Source of the DNA: Methylobacter sp015476545
GTDB taxonomy: Bacteria > Pseudomonadota > Gammaproteobacteria > Methylococcales > Methylomonadaceae
Length of the DNA stretch: 64,000 bases
Direction of reading: 5' to 3'
NCBI RefSeq assembly: GCF_052162025.1
Contig: NZ_CP197401.1
Location: 3,658,001-3,722,000 of the forward strand
Part shown: piece after piece, positions 1-9,224 of the stretch
Numbering within the stretch: position 1 is the first letter of the stretch
Layout of the letters: each line of letters starts with the position of its first letter
Notes under the pieces: model-generated
What the model was told of the DNA's origin: nothing
The model's database searches: none
What the model saw: only the letters and a program-made list of their open reading frames with translations
Translations under genes and position numbers: made by a program

Positions 1-2
1 TT

Positions 3-305
3 GCTTTAACCATTTTTAAGAAACTATTTGAAGAGCTTCCTGAACAAATCGATGCCATCAAGGATGCACTGGATAGCCAACAGTACTCAGTTGCCCAGCA
101 AATCACCCATAAATTGCATGGCTCGGCAAGTTTTTGCGGCTTAAACGATATACAAGAACCGGCATGCACTCTGGAAAGCAATTTATTGAATCATGATTAC
201 GAGTCAGCTAATCGGCATTTCCAAGTATTGCGGCGATGCGTCCTGAATTTTACCAGTCATCAGACTGCCATAATCGCCGAGCTTGTCGATAATTCAAGAC
301 AATAA
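3..305 (+). CDS. C-terminal Hpt (histidine phosphotransfer) domain, partial at left edge
   Basis: The reading frame is open from the window edge to a TAA at 303-305, so only the last 100 residues are present. The sequence HKLHGSASFCG, just inside the fragment, matches the Hpt consensus HxLKGSSxxxG; the second His is the predicted phospho-accepting residue. The rest is helical, as expected of the four-helix Hpt fold. Such domains end hybrid sensor kinases of the BarA/ArcB type or stand alone, relaying phosphate between receiver domains. The missing N-terminus decides which; a BarA-like kinase is a reasonable guess but cannot be shown here. Confidence 0.75.
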   Translation, partial: ALTIFKKLFEELPEQIDAIKDALDSQQYSVAQQITHKLHGSASFCGLNDIQEPACTLESNLLNHDYESANRHFQVLRRCVLNFTSHQTAIIAELVDNSRQ

Positions 306-329
306 AAAAGCCCTTAACGGGCTTTTTTA
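304..329. terminator. Bidirectional rho-independent terminator between the Hpt gene and fimV
   Basis: A GCCC/GGGC stem with a TTAAC loop is flanked by an A run on the left and a T run on the right, so it reads as an intrinsic terminator from both strands. It lies between two convergent genes. Confidence 0.85.
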
Positions 330-354
330 TTGTGGCAAGACTGGCAGGATAGGA

Positions 355-2985
355 TTATTTCAACTCATCAAGCAATTCCAGCGCCACCTTTCTCTGCTCC
401 GACGAGCCTTTTTCATATACCTCATCAGCAATATCCCTGGCCGCCTCGGCATCGCCCATATCAAAATAAGCTTTTGCCAGATCCAGCTTGGTCGCCCATT
501 CGTCCATATCGGACAACTCGGAAACATAAGACTCGCCGTCCTTCCCTTCTGAAACCGGCATATCCAGATCAAAATTGAACTCAAAATCATCGTGGGCATC
601 CTTATCCGCATCCGCTGAATTATCGACAGTAAAATCGAAATCCTGGAAATTTAAAGTTGCATCATTATCGTCCAGAGTAATTAAATCAAATTCACCGTCC
701 TCTTTTGCTTCGGTTTCATTTGACTTGAAATCAAACGATTCAATTTCCTGCTCACGTGCATCGTCTATGCTTTCGCCAAGTGATTCTGCGCCGGCCGAGT
801 CTTGTGCTAATAGATTTAAATCAAAATCAAGACTGCCATTATTTCCATGATCGTCTTCAACTTCAAGAGCCGTCATGTCAAAATCCAATACAGCATCCTT
901 GTATTCGGCGGCTTCCTGATCAGAAGAAACGTCAAAAGCCATCGCATCGGAATTTGACAGTTTATCCTCTGTCTCGATTACATCTTGAGCTGGTGATGAA
1001 TCAAACTCAAACATCTCAAAATCCATTTCACCGACATCGTCCGATTCCGCGGTATCAACGTTATGCGCCTCTGTGAAATCGACATGCCTGTTTTCTTCAA
1101 CGACTGCACTTTCATTCAAGACAGGCTCAGAAGAAAACAGCGCGGAATCAGGGCAGATTTCACTACCCATCTCAACAACTTTTGCCCAGAAATCAGGCTC
1201 ATCTTTTTTTCCTGCCGCTGCCAATTCGCTGGCATAAGTCTCAAAAGCCTGTTTATTTTCATTAGAATAGAAAATTTCCAGCAATTTCAACATGCATTCA
1301 TCACGGTCCGGCTGCTCTTTAATGGCATGCCGCATGAGTTCTTCCGCTTGTTGATATCTGCCATAGGCCAGATAAACATCGGCTTCGGAAATCGGGTCAA
1401 TTTCATTCTGATCCGTGTCGAATGCGCCAAAATCACTGGGCGTGAACTCGCTTAAGAAAGAACTTTCGCCAACTGTGCCGACATTATAGGCCATGCTGTC
1501 ATCAACAATCGGCACAGAGAGATTTTCAGAAGTCTCCGTTCTGTTCCTCCAGCTGGACGATGCGAACATGCTCTCCGCGCTCATTTCCTCATCAATCTTG
1601 CGTTTACGCCACCATAGCCAACCCAGCAAGGATAAAACGCCAACCCCCATGCCACCAACGGCCAGATAATAATTATCGGACTCAGGCTCCGGATGAACAA
1701 CCGGCTTAGGCTTAGGCTCAGGTGCTGGCTGAGCCGCCGGCTTGGCTGACTCAACAGCGGCCGGCGGCTGCGCAGGCCGTTGCTGTGCAGCCGGGCTTGC
1801 AGGTTGATTCTGCAATGAGGCAAGCTGTTCATCTTTTAACGCCAGCAATCTTTGCGTCTCAGCCAGCTGATTTTCAAGCTCAGCCAATTTTTGTTGGGCC
1901 GCCGCATCGGTTGCCGCTGCCCCGCTCGTGCCTGTAGGGGCAGCCGCCGTCTCAACCTTCGTCTGTTGTGCGTCAGTTGCTGATTTATCGGCTGTAGGCT
2001 GATCGCTTTTTGCAGCGATTGCCACATTTTCTGTCACTGTTGCCTCGGTCGGCGCAATCAGTTTTAAATGATTATCGCCGGCCGTTTCCTTAGCCGCATC
2101 TGCCGAAACAGAAGCTGGCTTCTCAACAGAAGCAGCCTTCTCCACCGGTGCCGGTTTTTCAGCAGGAACAGCTTTCTCGACAGGAGCTGGCGCATCGGCG
2201 CGATTTTTCCAAGCCTCTTTTTGCCGGTTGAATTCAGCCAAGGCATCCTTCCTGGACAACTTCAGAATGGCCTCTTTTTCCGGAATTTTCAGTTTTTTCC
2301 CGGCGATCAAGGCGTTTACATTCTGTTTATAGAATGCAGCAGGATTTTGCTGATACAACGCCACCATCATCTGTTCCATGGACACATCACGATGATTGTT
2401 CACGCGCTTGGCTACCTTCCAGAGCGAGTCATTCCTATTGACGATGACATACCCTTTCTCAATGCCTGCAGTACGCTGCGGTCCTGCCTGTGGTCTTGGC
2501 GCCTGTTGACGTTGAGGGGTAATATCTTGCTCCGGCTCGTAAGGCTCGTAGCTTTCGATGCGCGTCGAGACAGGGATCGTGGCTTGGCTATAAGCGGCAG
2601 GAGGATCCACCAGTACGGTAAATTCCCGATATAGATTGCCTTTAGGCCAGCTTACTTCGAGCAGCAGATCCAGAACGGGCTCTTTTAATGCTTCTCTTGA
2701 ACTGAGCTTGATAACAACCGAACCATTAGAGCCAACAACCGGTTCAAATTTGATTTTTGACAGGAAATACGACCACGGTACTCCTGCTTCATCAAATTTA
2801 TCAGGTGGGGCCAAATTTACTTTGATATCAGCAGCGTTTTCACCTGCCGAAACAACCAAAGGGATCTCAGCATTCAGATTCTGATTAAGGGCTGAGTGCA
2901 ATTTAATATCGCCAATCCCTAACGGATGAGCACCAACTGGCGCCAGTAATGAAACAACCGCTAAAGTTTTAGTTAAATTGCGCAC
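355..2985 (-). CDS. fimV: FimV family pilus assembly / polar hub protein
   Basis: FimV is a large inner-membrane, peptidoglycan-binding hub needed for type IV pilus assembly and polar organisation. In order there are a signal-like hydrophobic N-terminus, the FimV N-terminal region ending near residue 150, a LysM-like segment (about 175-235), a Lys/Ala/Pro/Glu-rich linker, a short coiled coil, one transmembrane helix (about 440-458) followed by WWRKRK, and a very acidic cytoplasmic region. The end is the conserved FimV C-terminal helical domain (last ~55 residues, starting near SDMDEWATKLDLAKAY). I chose the GTG at 2985 because GGAGGAGG lies four bases upstream; a longer GTG start at 3012 has no such site. 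About 876 residues. Confidence 0.9.
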   Translation of the reverse strand: MRNLTKTLAVVSLLAPVGAHPLGIGDIKLHSALNQNLNAEIPLVVSAGENAADIKVNLAPPDKFDEAGVPWSYFLSKIKFEPVVGSNGSVVIKLSSREALKEPVLDLLLEVSWPKGNLYREFTVLVDPPAAYSQATIPVSTRIESYEPYEPEQDITPQRQQAPRPQAGPQRTAGIEKGYVIVNRNDSLWKVAKRVNNHRDVSMEQMMVALYQQNPAAFYKQNVNALIAGKKLKIPEKEAILKLSRKDALAEFNRQKEAWKNRADAPAPVEKAVPAEKPAPVEKAASVEKPASVSADAAKETAGDNHLKLIAPTEATVTENVAIAAKSDQPTADKSATDAQQTKVETAAAPTGTSGAAATDAAAQQKLAELENQLAETQRLLALKDEQLASLQNQPASPAAQQRPAQPPAAVESAKPAAQPAPEPKPKPVVHPEPESDNYYLAVGGMGVGVLSLLGWLWWRKRKIDEEMSAESMFASSSWRNRTETSENLSVPIVDDSMAYNVGTVGESSFLSEFTPSDFGAFDTDQNEIDPISEADVYLAYGRYQQAEELMRHAIKEQPDRDECMLKLLEIFYSNENKQAFETYASELAAAGKKDEPDFWAKVVEMGSEICPDSALFSSEPVLNESAVVEENRHVDFTEAHNVDTAESDDVGEMDFEMFEFDSSPAQDVIETEDKLSNSDAMAFDVSSDQEAAEYKDAVLDFDMTALEVEDDHGNNGSLDFDLNLLAQDSAGAESLGESIDDAREQEIESFDFKSNETEAKEDGEFDLITLDDNDATLNFQDFDFTVDNSADADKDAHDDFEFNFDLDMPVSEGKDGESYVSELSDMDEWATKLDLAKAYFDMGDAEAARDIADEVYEKGSSEQRKVALELLDELK

Positions 2986-3053
2986 ATTGCCTCCTCCACA
3001 AATATTTACCACAGTCTCTTACCGTGAACAATCAAATTACAGATAAGCTTAGA

Positions 3054-4076
3054 CTAGATGTAATTTTTTACCAGCACTTCTGCAATTTGCACGCTATTTA
3101 ATGCGGCTCCTTTGCGGACATTGTCGCCAACAACCCATAAATCGATTCCCTGAGGATGCGAGATGTCTTCTCTGATGCGGCCGACGAACACATCATCGTG
3201 GCCTGACGAATCGGTCACTGCCGTCGGATAGCTGCCGTCCTTGCGCTCATCAATCACTTTGACGCCTGGCGCCTTTTCAAGCAGCGCCCTGACGGTCGCG
3301 ACATCGATTTTCTTGTGTGTTTCGATATGCACGGCTTCGGAATGGCCGTAAAAAACCGGCACCCGCACTGCCGTGGCATTGACCCTGACGCTGTCATCGC
3401 CGAGAATCTTGCGCGTTTCCCACACCATTTTCATCTCTTCCTTGGTATAGCCGTTGTCCTGGAAGACATCGATTTGCGGCAATACATTGAAGGCGATCTG
3501 TTTCGGGTAAACATTGGACTCAGCAGGCTTGCCGTTCAGCAATTGCGCTGTCTGCTTGGCCAGCTCCTCGATAGCGTCCTTGCCGGTGCCAGAAACGGCC
3601 TGATACGTGCAGACGTTGATCCTGTCGATGCCGACCGCATCGTAAATCGGCTTCAGCGCCACCAGCATTTGAATCGTCGAGCAGTTTGGATTCGCGATGA
3701 TGCCGCGGTTCTTGTATTCGGCGATTTTTTCAGGATTCACTTCGGGCACGACCAGCGGAATATCGTCGTCGTAACGGAACTCTGACGTGTTATCGATTAC
3801 GACACAGCCGGCAGCGGCCGCTTTCGGCGCATAAATGGCCGATACCGAAGCGCCGGGTGAAAACAGGCCGATCTGCGCCTTAGAGAAATCAAACTCGGCC
3901 AGATCCTGCACCACCAAATTGCCGCCTTTGAATGGAATGCGCTTGCCGACCGAATTGCTACTCGCTAAGGCATACACTTCGCCGACCGGAAAATTGCGCT
4001 CTTCCAGAATGGACAGCATCGCTTCGCCGACCGCACCGGTCGCGCCCACGACTGCAACGTTATAAAGCTTGCTCAT
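3054..4076 (-). CDS. asd: Aspartate-semialdehyde dehydrogenase
   Basis: Reduces L-aspartyl-4-phosphate to aspartate semialdehyde with NADPH, the branch point to lysine/diaminopimelate, threonine and methionine. The N-terminal nucleotide-binding loop is GATGAVGE (residues 11-18), and the catalytic cysteine is Cys132 in NPNCSTIQ. The length of 340 residues is typical. The gene starts three bases after the leuB stop codon and is the last gene of leuC-leuD-leuB-asd reading leftward, so it is probably co-transcribed with the leucine genes, an arrangement common in gammaproteobacteria. fimV follows about 70 bases downstream on the same strand. Confidence 0.96.
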   Translation of the reverse strand: MSKLYNVAVVGATGAVGEAMLSILEERNFPVGEVYALASSNSVGKRIPFKGGNLVVQDLAEFDFSKAQIGLFSPGASVSAIYAPKAAAAGCVVIDNTSEFRYDDDIPLVVPEVNPEKIAEYKNRGIIANPNCSTIQMLVALKPIYDAVGIDRINVCTYQAVSGTGKDAIEELAKQTAQLLNGKPAESNVYPKQIAFNVLPQIDVFQDNGYTKEEMKMVWETRKILGDDSVRVNATAVRVPVFYGHSEAVHIETHKKIDVATVRALLEKAPGVKVIDERKDGSYPTAVTDSSGHDDVFVGRIREDISHPQGIDLWVVGDNVRKGAALNSVQIAEVLVKNYI

Positions 4077-4079
4077 TGA

Positions 4080-5165
4080 CTATGCTCCCGCTCTTAAAGC
4101 TGAAACCACGGCGTCACCCATCTGTGCCGTGCTGACTTTATTCATGCCTTCGGAATAAATATCGGCGGTACGAACCTTGGCATCCAGCGCAGCATTGACC
4201 GCTTTCTCGATACGGTCGGCCGCCTCGGCCTGATTAAAGGTGTAACGCAACATCATGCCGGCCGACAAAATGGTCGCCAGCGGATTGGCGATGCCTTTGC
4301 CGGCGATGTCAGGGGCTGAGCCGTGAATCGGCTCGTACATGCCTTTACCGTTCGCATCAAGCGAGGCAGACGGCAGCATGCCGATGGAACCGGTCAGCAT
4401 GGAAGCCGCATCGGACAGGATATCGCCGAACATGTTGGTGGTCACAAGCACGTCGAACTGCTTAGGCGCGCGCACCAGCTGCATGGCCGCGTTATCGACA
4501 TACATATGGCTGAGCGCGACATCGGGGTAGTCCTTGCCGACCTCGGTCACGACTTCACGCCACAGCTCGGTGCACTCGAGCACGTTGGCCTTGTCGACTG
4601 AGCACAGGCGGCGATTTCTTTTTTGTGCGATGCGGAATGCGGAATGGGCAATGCGGCGGATTTCCGATTCGCTGTAGACCAGCGTGTTGAATCCTTGACG
4701 TTCGCCGTTTTCAAGCATTCTGATGCCGCGCGGTTGACCGAAGTAAATGCCGCCGGTCAGTTCGCGCACGATCATGATATCGAGGCCTGCCACGACTTCC
4801 GGCTTCAAGGTGGAAGCATCGGCCAGTTGCGGATACAGAATGGCCGGACGAAGATTCGAGAACAGCTGCAATTCCGAACGTATTCCGAGCAGGCCTTTCT
4901 CAGGACGTACCGAAATATCCAGCGACTCCCATTTCGGGCCGCCGACCGCGCCCAACAGCACGGCATCGGCTTCTTTGGCCAGATCGAGCGTCTGTTGCGG
5001 GAAAGGCGTGCCGTGCACATCATAGGCTGCACCGCCGATCAAACCATTTTCAAAAACCAGCCCCAGATTCATCTCGGCATTCAGGCATTCCAGCACCTTA
5101 ACCGCTTCCGCGACAATTTCAGGGCCTATGCCATCACCGGGCAACACTGCAATTTTCTTTGTCAT
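4080..5165 (-). CDS. leuB: 3-isopropylmalate dehydrogenase
   Basis: Oxidatively decarboxylates (2R,3S)-3-isopropylmalate to 2-oxoisocaproate with NAD+ in leucine synthesis. The 361-residue protein starts with the family signature KKIAVLPGDGIGPEIV, carries the RxxxxRxxxxL-type substrate motif (RPEKGLLGIRSELQLFSNLR region, residues about 85-105), the DKANVLE segment, and the C-terminal metal-binding and NAD region (SDAASMLTGSIGMLPSAS, then HGSAPDIAGK). AAGAAGG precedes the ATG. It sits between leuD (50 bases upstream) and asd (3 bases downstream). Confidence 0.97.
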   Translation of the reverse strand: MTKKIAVLPGDGIGPEIVAEAVKVLECLNAEMNLGLVFENGLIGGAAYDVHGTPFPQQTLDLAKEADAVLLGAVGGPKWESLDISVRPEKGLLGIRSELQLFSNLRPAILYPQLADASTLKPEVVAGLDIMIVRELTGGIYFGQPRGIRMLENGERQGFNTLVYSESEIRRIAHSAFRIAQKRNRRLCSVDKANVLECTELWREVVTEVGKDYPDVALSHMYVDNAAMQLVRAPKQFDVLVTTNMFGDILSDAASMLTGSIGMLPSASLDANGKGMYEPIHGSAPDIAGKGIANPLATILSAGMMLRYTFNQAEAADRIEKAVNAALDAKVRTADIYSEGMNKVSTAQMGDAVVSALRAGA

Positions 5166-5215
5166 TAACTTTAAAACCTTCTTTTTATATTATGAATACG
5201 TTTAAACCGTTGCCA

Positions 5216-5851
5216 TTAGTCAGCAAACAGCCAAGGGGCTCTTTTCGCGCGCGCCGCTTCGTAAGCTTTAATCTCATCAGCCTGCTGTAAGGTCAAACCG
5301 ATATCATCGAGGCCATTCAGCAAACGGTATTTGCGGTTTTCATCGACGTCAAAAGCAATTTCCCGACCGGATGGCGTTGTAATCTTCTGTGCAGCCAGAT
5401 CAATAGTCAGCCGGTAGCCTTCCGTCAATTCATTGAACAGACTGTCGACCACGTCGGCCGGCAAGTGAATCGGCAGCAAACCATTCTTGAAGCAGTTGTT
5501 ATAAAAGATGTCGGCGAAACTGGGCGCGATAATGGCCCGAAAGCCGTAATCTTCCAGCGCCCAGGGCGCATGCTCGCGAGAAGAGCCGCAACCGAAATTC
5601 TCGCGCGTCAGCAAAATCTCGGCGCCTTGGTATTCCGGCTTATTCAGAATGAAATCCTGGTTGAGCGGGCGATTTGTACAATCCATCCCCGGCTCGCCGT
5701 GATCCAGATAGCGCCATTCATCGAACAAATAGGGGCCGAAACCGGCACGCTGTATCGATTTCAGAAATTGCTTCGGAATGATCGCATCGGTATCGACATT
5801 GGCTCGATCCAGCGGTGCGACCAGCGCCGTGATTTTAGTAAAGGCTTTCAT
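5216..5851 (-). CDS. leuD: 3-isopropylmalate dehydratase small subunit
   Basis: The small subunit of isopropylmalate isomerase; with LeuC it interconverts 2- and 3-isopropylmalate. The ATG at 5851, preceded by GGGAGGG, gives the standard family N-terminus MKAFTKITALVAPLDRANVDTD and a 211-residue protein of normal length. The frame stays open upstream inside leuC but that extension has no family similarity, so I rejected the longer start. The GCGSSREHAPWAL motif typical of the swivelling domain is present. It begins one base after the leuC stop, indicating translational coupling. Confidence 0.96.
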   Translation of the reverse strand: MKAFTKITALVAPLDRANVDTDAIIPKQFLKSIQRAGFGPYLFDEWRYLDHGEPGMDCTNRPLNQDFILNKPEYQGAEILLTRENFGCGSSREHAPWALEDYGFRAIIAPSFADIFYNNCFKNGLLPIHLPADVVDSLFNELTEGYRLTIDLAAQKITTPSGREIAFDVDENRKYRLLNGLDDIGLTLQQADEIKAYEAARAKRAPWLFAD

Positions 5852-5852
5852 A

Positions 5853-7265
5853 TTACTGACCCTCCCAGGTGCTGACATCGACAAAATGGCCGGCAATTGC
5901 CGCAGCGGCAGCCATCGCAGGGCTGACCAGATGCGTGCGGCCGCCGTAACCCTGTCTGCCTTCAAAATTACGGTTCGACGTTGATGCACAACGCTCGCCC
6001 GGTTCCAGTCGATCGGCATTCATGGCCAGACACATGGAGCAGCCCGGATCGCGCCATTCAAAGCCCGCTTCGATAAAAATCTTGTCTAGGCCTTCCGATT
6101 CCGCCTGACTTTTTACCAGACCGGAGCCCGGCACTACCAATGCCTGCCTGATGTTGCTGGCCACTTTCTTACCTTTGGCGACAGCAGCCGCGGCACGCAG
6201 GTCTTCAATGCGCGAATTGGTGCAGGAGCCGATAAAGACCTTGTCGAGCCTGATATCGGTAATGGCCTGGCCGGCCTTCAGATCCATATATTCGAGCGAA
6301 CGGATCATGCTCTGCTGCTTGACCGGATTGGTTTCCAGCGCCGGATCGGGAATACTTTCGTCAACAGCCACGACCAGTTCCGGCGAAGTACCCCAAGTCA
6401 CTTGCGGCTTGATAGTAGCCGCATCGATCTCGACCACTTTGTCGAACGCGGCATCGGGATCGGAATGCAGGCGCTGCCACATGCGTTCGGCCATAAACCA
6501 ATCCGACCCTTTAGGTGAATAAGGCCGGTTGCGATAATAGTCGATCGTGACATCATCGACAGCAATCAGACCGGCGCGCGCACCGGCTTCTATGGCCATG
6601 TTGCAGACCGTCATGCGACCTTCCATTGACAGGGCGCGAATGGCGTTGCCCGCGAATTCGATCGTGTAACCGGTACCGCCGGCCGTGCCGATCCTGCCGA
6701 TAATCGCCAGCACGATGTCTTTAGCCGTCACGCCGGGGCCGGTTTGGCCGTTCACGTTGATCAGCATGTTTTTAGCTTTCTTCTGGACCAGGCATTGCGT
6801 GGCCAGCACATGCTCGACTTCGGAGGTACCGATGCCGAAAGCCAGCGCGCCGGAAGCGCCGTGCGTGGAGGTGTGCGAATCGCCGCATACGACCGTCATG
6901 CCGGGCAAGGTTGCCCCTTGCTCGGGACCAACCACATGGACAATGCCCTGGCGCTCGTCGGCCATGTCAAATTCGGTAATGCCGAACTCGGCGCAGTTTT
7001 GGTCCAGCGTTTCAACTTGCAGATGCGAGACCGGATCAGCGATGCCTTTATGGCGGTCGGTCGTCGGCACGTTATGATCGGCCACGGCAAGATTGCGGGA
7101 TTGCCGCCACGGCTTTCTGCCTTCCATCCTCAAACCTTCAAAAGCCTGCGGCGAAGTGACCTCGTGCAATAGTTGGCGGTCGATATAGATCAGCGAAGAA
7201 CCGTCGTCCTGAGTACAAACGACGTGGTCTTCCCATAATTTGTCGTATAAAGTTTTACCTGGCAT
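5853..7265 (-). CDS. leuC: 3-isopropylmalate dehydratase large subunit
   Basis: Large [4Fe-4S] subunit of isopropylmalate isomerase (aconitase superfamily). The three cluster ligands are visible as Cys348 (GSCTNSR), Cys409 and Cys412 (DPGCSMC). The substrate/active-site segment VVCGDSHTSTHGASG (about 126-140) is intact. At 470 residues it has the usual bacterial length. It is the first gene of leuC-leuD-leuB-asd reading leftward. Promoter and any control probably lie in the short gap to adk, which contains a GC-rich hairpin. I saw no leucine-rich leader peptide. Confidence 0.97.
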   Translation of the reverse strand: MPGKTLYDKLWEDHVVCTQDDGSSLIYIDRQLLHEVTSPQAFEGLRMEGRKPWRQSRNLAVADHNVPTTDRHKGIADPVSHLQVETLDQNCAEFGITEFDMADERQGIVHVVGPEQGATLPGMTVVCGDSHTSTHGASGALAFGIGTSEVEHVLATQCLVQKKAKNMLINVNGQTGPGVTAKDIVLAIIGRIGTAGGTGYTIEFAGNAIRALSMEGRMTVCNMAIEAGARAGLIAVDDVTIDYYRNRPYSPKGSDWFMAERMWQRLHSDPDAAFDKVVEIDAATIKPQVTWGTSPELVVAVDESIPDPALETNPVKQQSMIRSLEYMDLKAGQAITDIRLDKVFIGSCTNSRIEDLRAAAAVAKGKKVASNIRQALVVPGSGLVKSQAESEGLDKIFIEAGFEWRDPGCSMCLAMNADRLEPGERCASTSNRNFEGRQGYGGRTHLVSPAMAAAAAIAGHFVDVSTWEGQ

Positions 7266-7283
7266 AACTCTCTGGTAGGGTTA

Positions 7284-7303
7284 AGCCGTCCGCCCGGACG
7301 GCT
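7284..7303. terminator. GC-rich hairpin between adk and leuC
   Basis: An 8-bp perfect stem AGCCGTCC/GGACGGCT with a 4-base loop lies in the 64-base gap between adk and leuC, both reading leftward. There is no T run after it, so it may be a weak terminator of adk, an mRNA-stabilising structure, or part of a leuC leader. The structure is certain, the role is not. Confidence 0.45.
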
Positions 7304-7329
7304 GTATTAATATGAAGTGTCCTGACTGT

Positions 7330-7968
7330 TCAGCCTAAAATCTCGAAAACCTTGGCAGTGATGTCTTCAACCGATCCAATGCCGCTGATCGATGCGAACT
7401 TGACCGGGCGGCCTTCGGCGGAATAATAGCCAACCAGCGGTTTGGTCTGTTCGTGATAAACGCTGAGGCGCTTACGCACGGTTTCTTCTTTGTCATCGTC
7501 ACGCTGAATCAAAGGCTCACCGGTAATATCATCGGCGTTATCGACTTTGGGCGGATTGAATTCGATATGATAGGTACGACCTGAAGACGAGTGTACACGT
7601 CGGCCGGCCATGCGTTTGACGATTTCCTCATCGGCAACGACAATTTCAATGACGGTATCGATGGTCACGCCCATCGCTTCCAGCCCTTCGGCCTGGGCAA
7701 TCGTGCGCGGAAAGCCGTCCAGCAGGAAACCATTGGCGCAGTCAGGTTGAGCTATGCGCTCTTTGATCAATCCTAAAATGATGTCGTCGGACACCAGGCC
7801 GCCGGCATCCATCACTTTCTTGGCTTCCAGGCCCAGAGGCGTGCCTGCCCGTACTGCCGCCCTGAGCATATCGCCGGTGGAAATCTGCGGAATGCCGTAT
7901 TTTTCAGTGATAAACTGAGCTTGAGTTCCCTTGCCTGAACCGGGGCTCCCTAAAAGGATGATGCGCAT
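7330..7968 (-). CDS. adk: Adenylate kinase
   Basis: Catalyses ATP + AMP = 2 ADP in the cytoplasm. The P-loop GSPGSGKGT is at residues 7-15, followed by the AMP-binding region (STGDMLRAAV) and the FLLDGFPRTIAQAE motif. The length of 212 residues and the segment between GRRVHSSSGRTYH and DDKEETVRKRL indicate the long-LID bacterial form without zinc cysteines. It is transcribed leftward ahead of leuC, with a 64-base gap. Confidence 0.97.
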   Translation of the reverse strand: MRIILLGSPGSGKGTQAQFITEKYGIPQISTGDMLRAAVRAGTPLGLEAKKVMDAGGLVSDDIILGLIKERIAQPDCANGFLLDGFPRTIAQAEGLEAMGVTIDTVIEIVVADEEIVKRMAGRRVHSSSGRTYHIEFNPPKVDNADDITGEPLIQRDDDKEETVRKRLSVYHEQTKPLVGYYSAEGRPVKFASISGIGSVEDITAKVFEILG

Positions 7969-8126
7969 AAATTCTCCAAATGTGCCGCCACAAAACCGAG
8001 CACTGATTTTATGGCCAGATAAAATTAGAATCGCCTATTTTATAACACAACCCATTAAATCTCTTGTAAAAATGCGCATGAATCCCTATTCTTGTCTGTA
8101 ATCCTTATCTTTTAGGAGGAAATTCG

Positions 8127-8582
8127 ATGCGCGTTAAAGAATTGATGACCTCAAAAGTATTTACCGTCGAACAACAGGACCTAATAGATCGGGCTTTTTT
8201 CCTGATTCACTACGAGAAAATCCGCCATTTGCCGGTCGTTAAAAAAGGCAAAGTGGTCGGCATGGTATCCGACCGCGACCTGTACAAGGCGCTCGGCCCC
8301 AAAAACAACCCCAACGTCATTGAAACGGGCGTTACCGAAATGCATGTGATTCCGAAAAAAGTGCAGAACATCATGCGCCGCGGCGTGTTGACCGTCACTC
8401 CTGACACCTATGCTTCGGAAGCTGCCGCCTTAATGGCTGATAACAAAGTCGGCGCACTGCCGGTCGTCAATAAGGACGACAAACTGGTAGGCATTTTGTC
8501 GACAACCGATATTCTCCGGGTGTTCTCAACAATCGAAAAAACCAATGAAAACCACGCGCAAACCATGAGCGGCAATGAATAA
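8127..8582 (+). CDS. CBS-domain pair protein (probable nucleotide sensor)
   Basis: The 151-residue protein is made almost entirely of two tandem CBS motifs: one near residues 1-55 (MTSKVFTVEQQD, then RHLPVVKKGKVVGMVSDRDL) and one near 75-135 (IMRRGVLTVTPDT, then VGALPVVNKDDKLVGILSTTDIL). Such Bateman modules bind adenosyl ligands such as AMP, ATP or SAM. The partner that is regulated is unknown. A strong TAGGAGG site precedes the ATG, and the TAA overlaps the next ATG by one base, so the two genes are translationally coupled. Confidence 0.9.
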   Translation: MRVKELMTSKVFTVEQQDLIDRAFFLIHYEKIRHLPVVKKGKVVGMVSDRDLYKALGPKNNPNVIETGVTEMHVIPKKVQNIMRRGVLTVTPDTYASEAAALMADNKVGALPVVNKDDKLVGILSTTDILRVFSTIEKTNENHAQTMSGNE

Positions 8583-9145
8583 TGCCTAAATTACTTACCG
8601 ATCAGCAAGCCATCAGCACCACCCAGGCCTGGGTGAAATCATTCATCATCGACTACAGCATTTGCCCTTTCGCGAAACGCGAATGGGACCGCGGCAGCAT
8701 TTATTACACGGTCAAACGCACTGCGGACATTGAATATTTGTTGGAGCAGCTGATACAGGAATGCGAGCGGCTGGACAGCGATGGCGTCATTGAAACCACG
8801 CTGCTGATTTACCCGGAGGCTTTCGTGACATTTGCTGATTATCTGGACTATCTGGACATCGCCGAACGTTTGCTGATCGAGCAGGGCTATGAAGGCATTT
8901 ATCAGCTGGCGAGCTTTCATCCCGACTACTGCTTCGATGGCTCGGCGCCGGATGATCCCGCCAACTATACCAACCGCTCACCTTATCCGATGCTGCACCT
9001 GATACGGGAAGAAAGCATTGAGCGGGCCGTGGCCGCCTATCCGCATCCTGAAAATATTCCCGAGCGCAATATCGAACTGACGCGGCGTTTAGGCCTGGCC
9101 AAAATGCAGGCTTTGTTAGCGGCCTGCCATCAAGCGGGGCAATAA
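8582..9145 (+). CDS. DUF1415 family protein
   Basis: A cytoplasmic protein of 187 residues without signal or membrane segment. It matches the DUF1415 family as I know it: an N-terminal WVKSFIIDYSICPFAKRE segment (with the CPFA motif), a central YPEAF segment, and the diagnostic FHPDYCFDG followed by NYTNRSPYPMLHLIREESI near residues 118-145. The family is widespread in proteobacteria and its function is unknown. It is coupled to the upstream CBS-domain gene, which hints at a shared, possibly nucleotide-responsive, role. Confidence 0.88.
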   Translation: MPKLLTDQQAISTTQAWVKSFIIDYSICPFAKREWDRGSIYYTVKRTADIEYLLEQLIQECERLDSDGVIETTLLIYPEAFVTFADYLDYLDIAERLLIEQGYEGIYQLASFHPDYCFDGSAPDDPANYTNRSPYPMLHLIREESIERAVAAYPHPENIPERNIELTRRLGLAKMQALLAACHQAGQ

Positions 9146-9174
9146 AGCACCGAAGCAGGCCGATAAAAAACAGC

Positions 9175-9208
9175 GCAGAAGGCGTAAGCGATGTCTTACG
9201 CCTTCTGC
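9175..9208 (-). terminator. Strong intrinsic terminator of the TPR gene
   Basis: A perfect 14-bp stem (GCAGAAGGCGTAAG and its complement) with a 6-base loop. Read leftward it is followed by GCTGTTTTTT, a good U tract, so it ends the leftward TPR gene; it may also stop rightward transcripts from the DUF1415 gene. Confidence 0.85.
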
Positions 9209-9224
9209 CGGGGTTCTGAAAAGA

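Noticed and set aside
5852..6019. N-terminal extension of leuD inside leuC
   Set aside because: The extension is in leuC coding DNA and lacks similarity; the ATG at 5851 gives the standard LeuD start with a good ribosome site.
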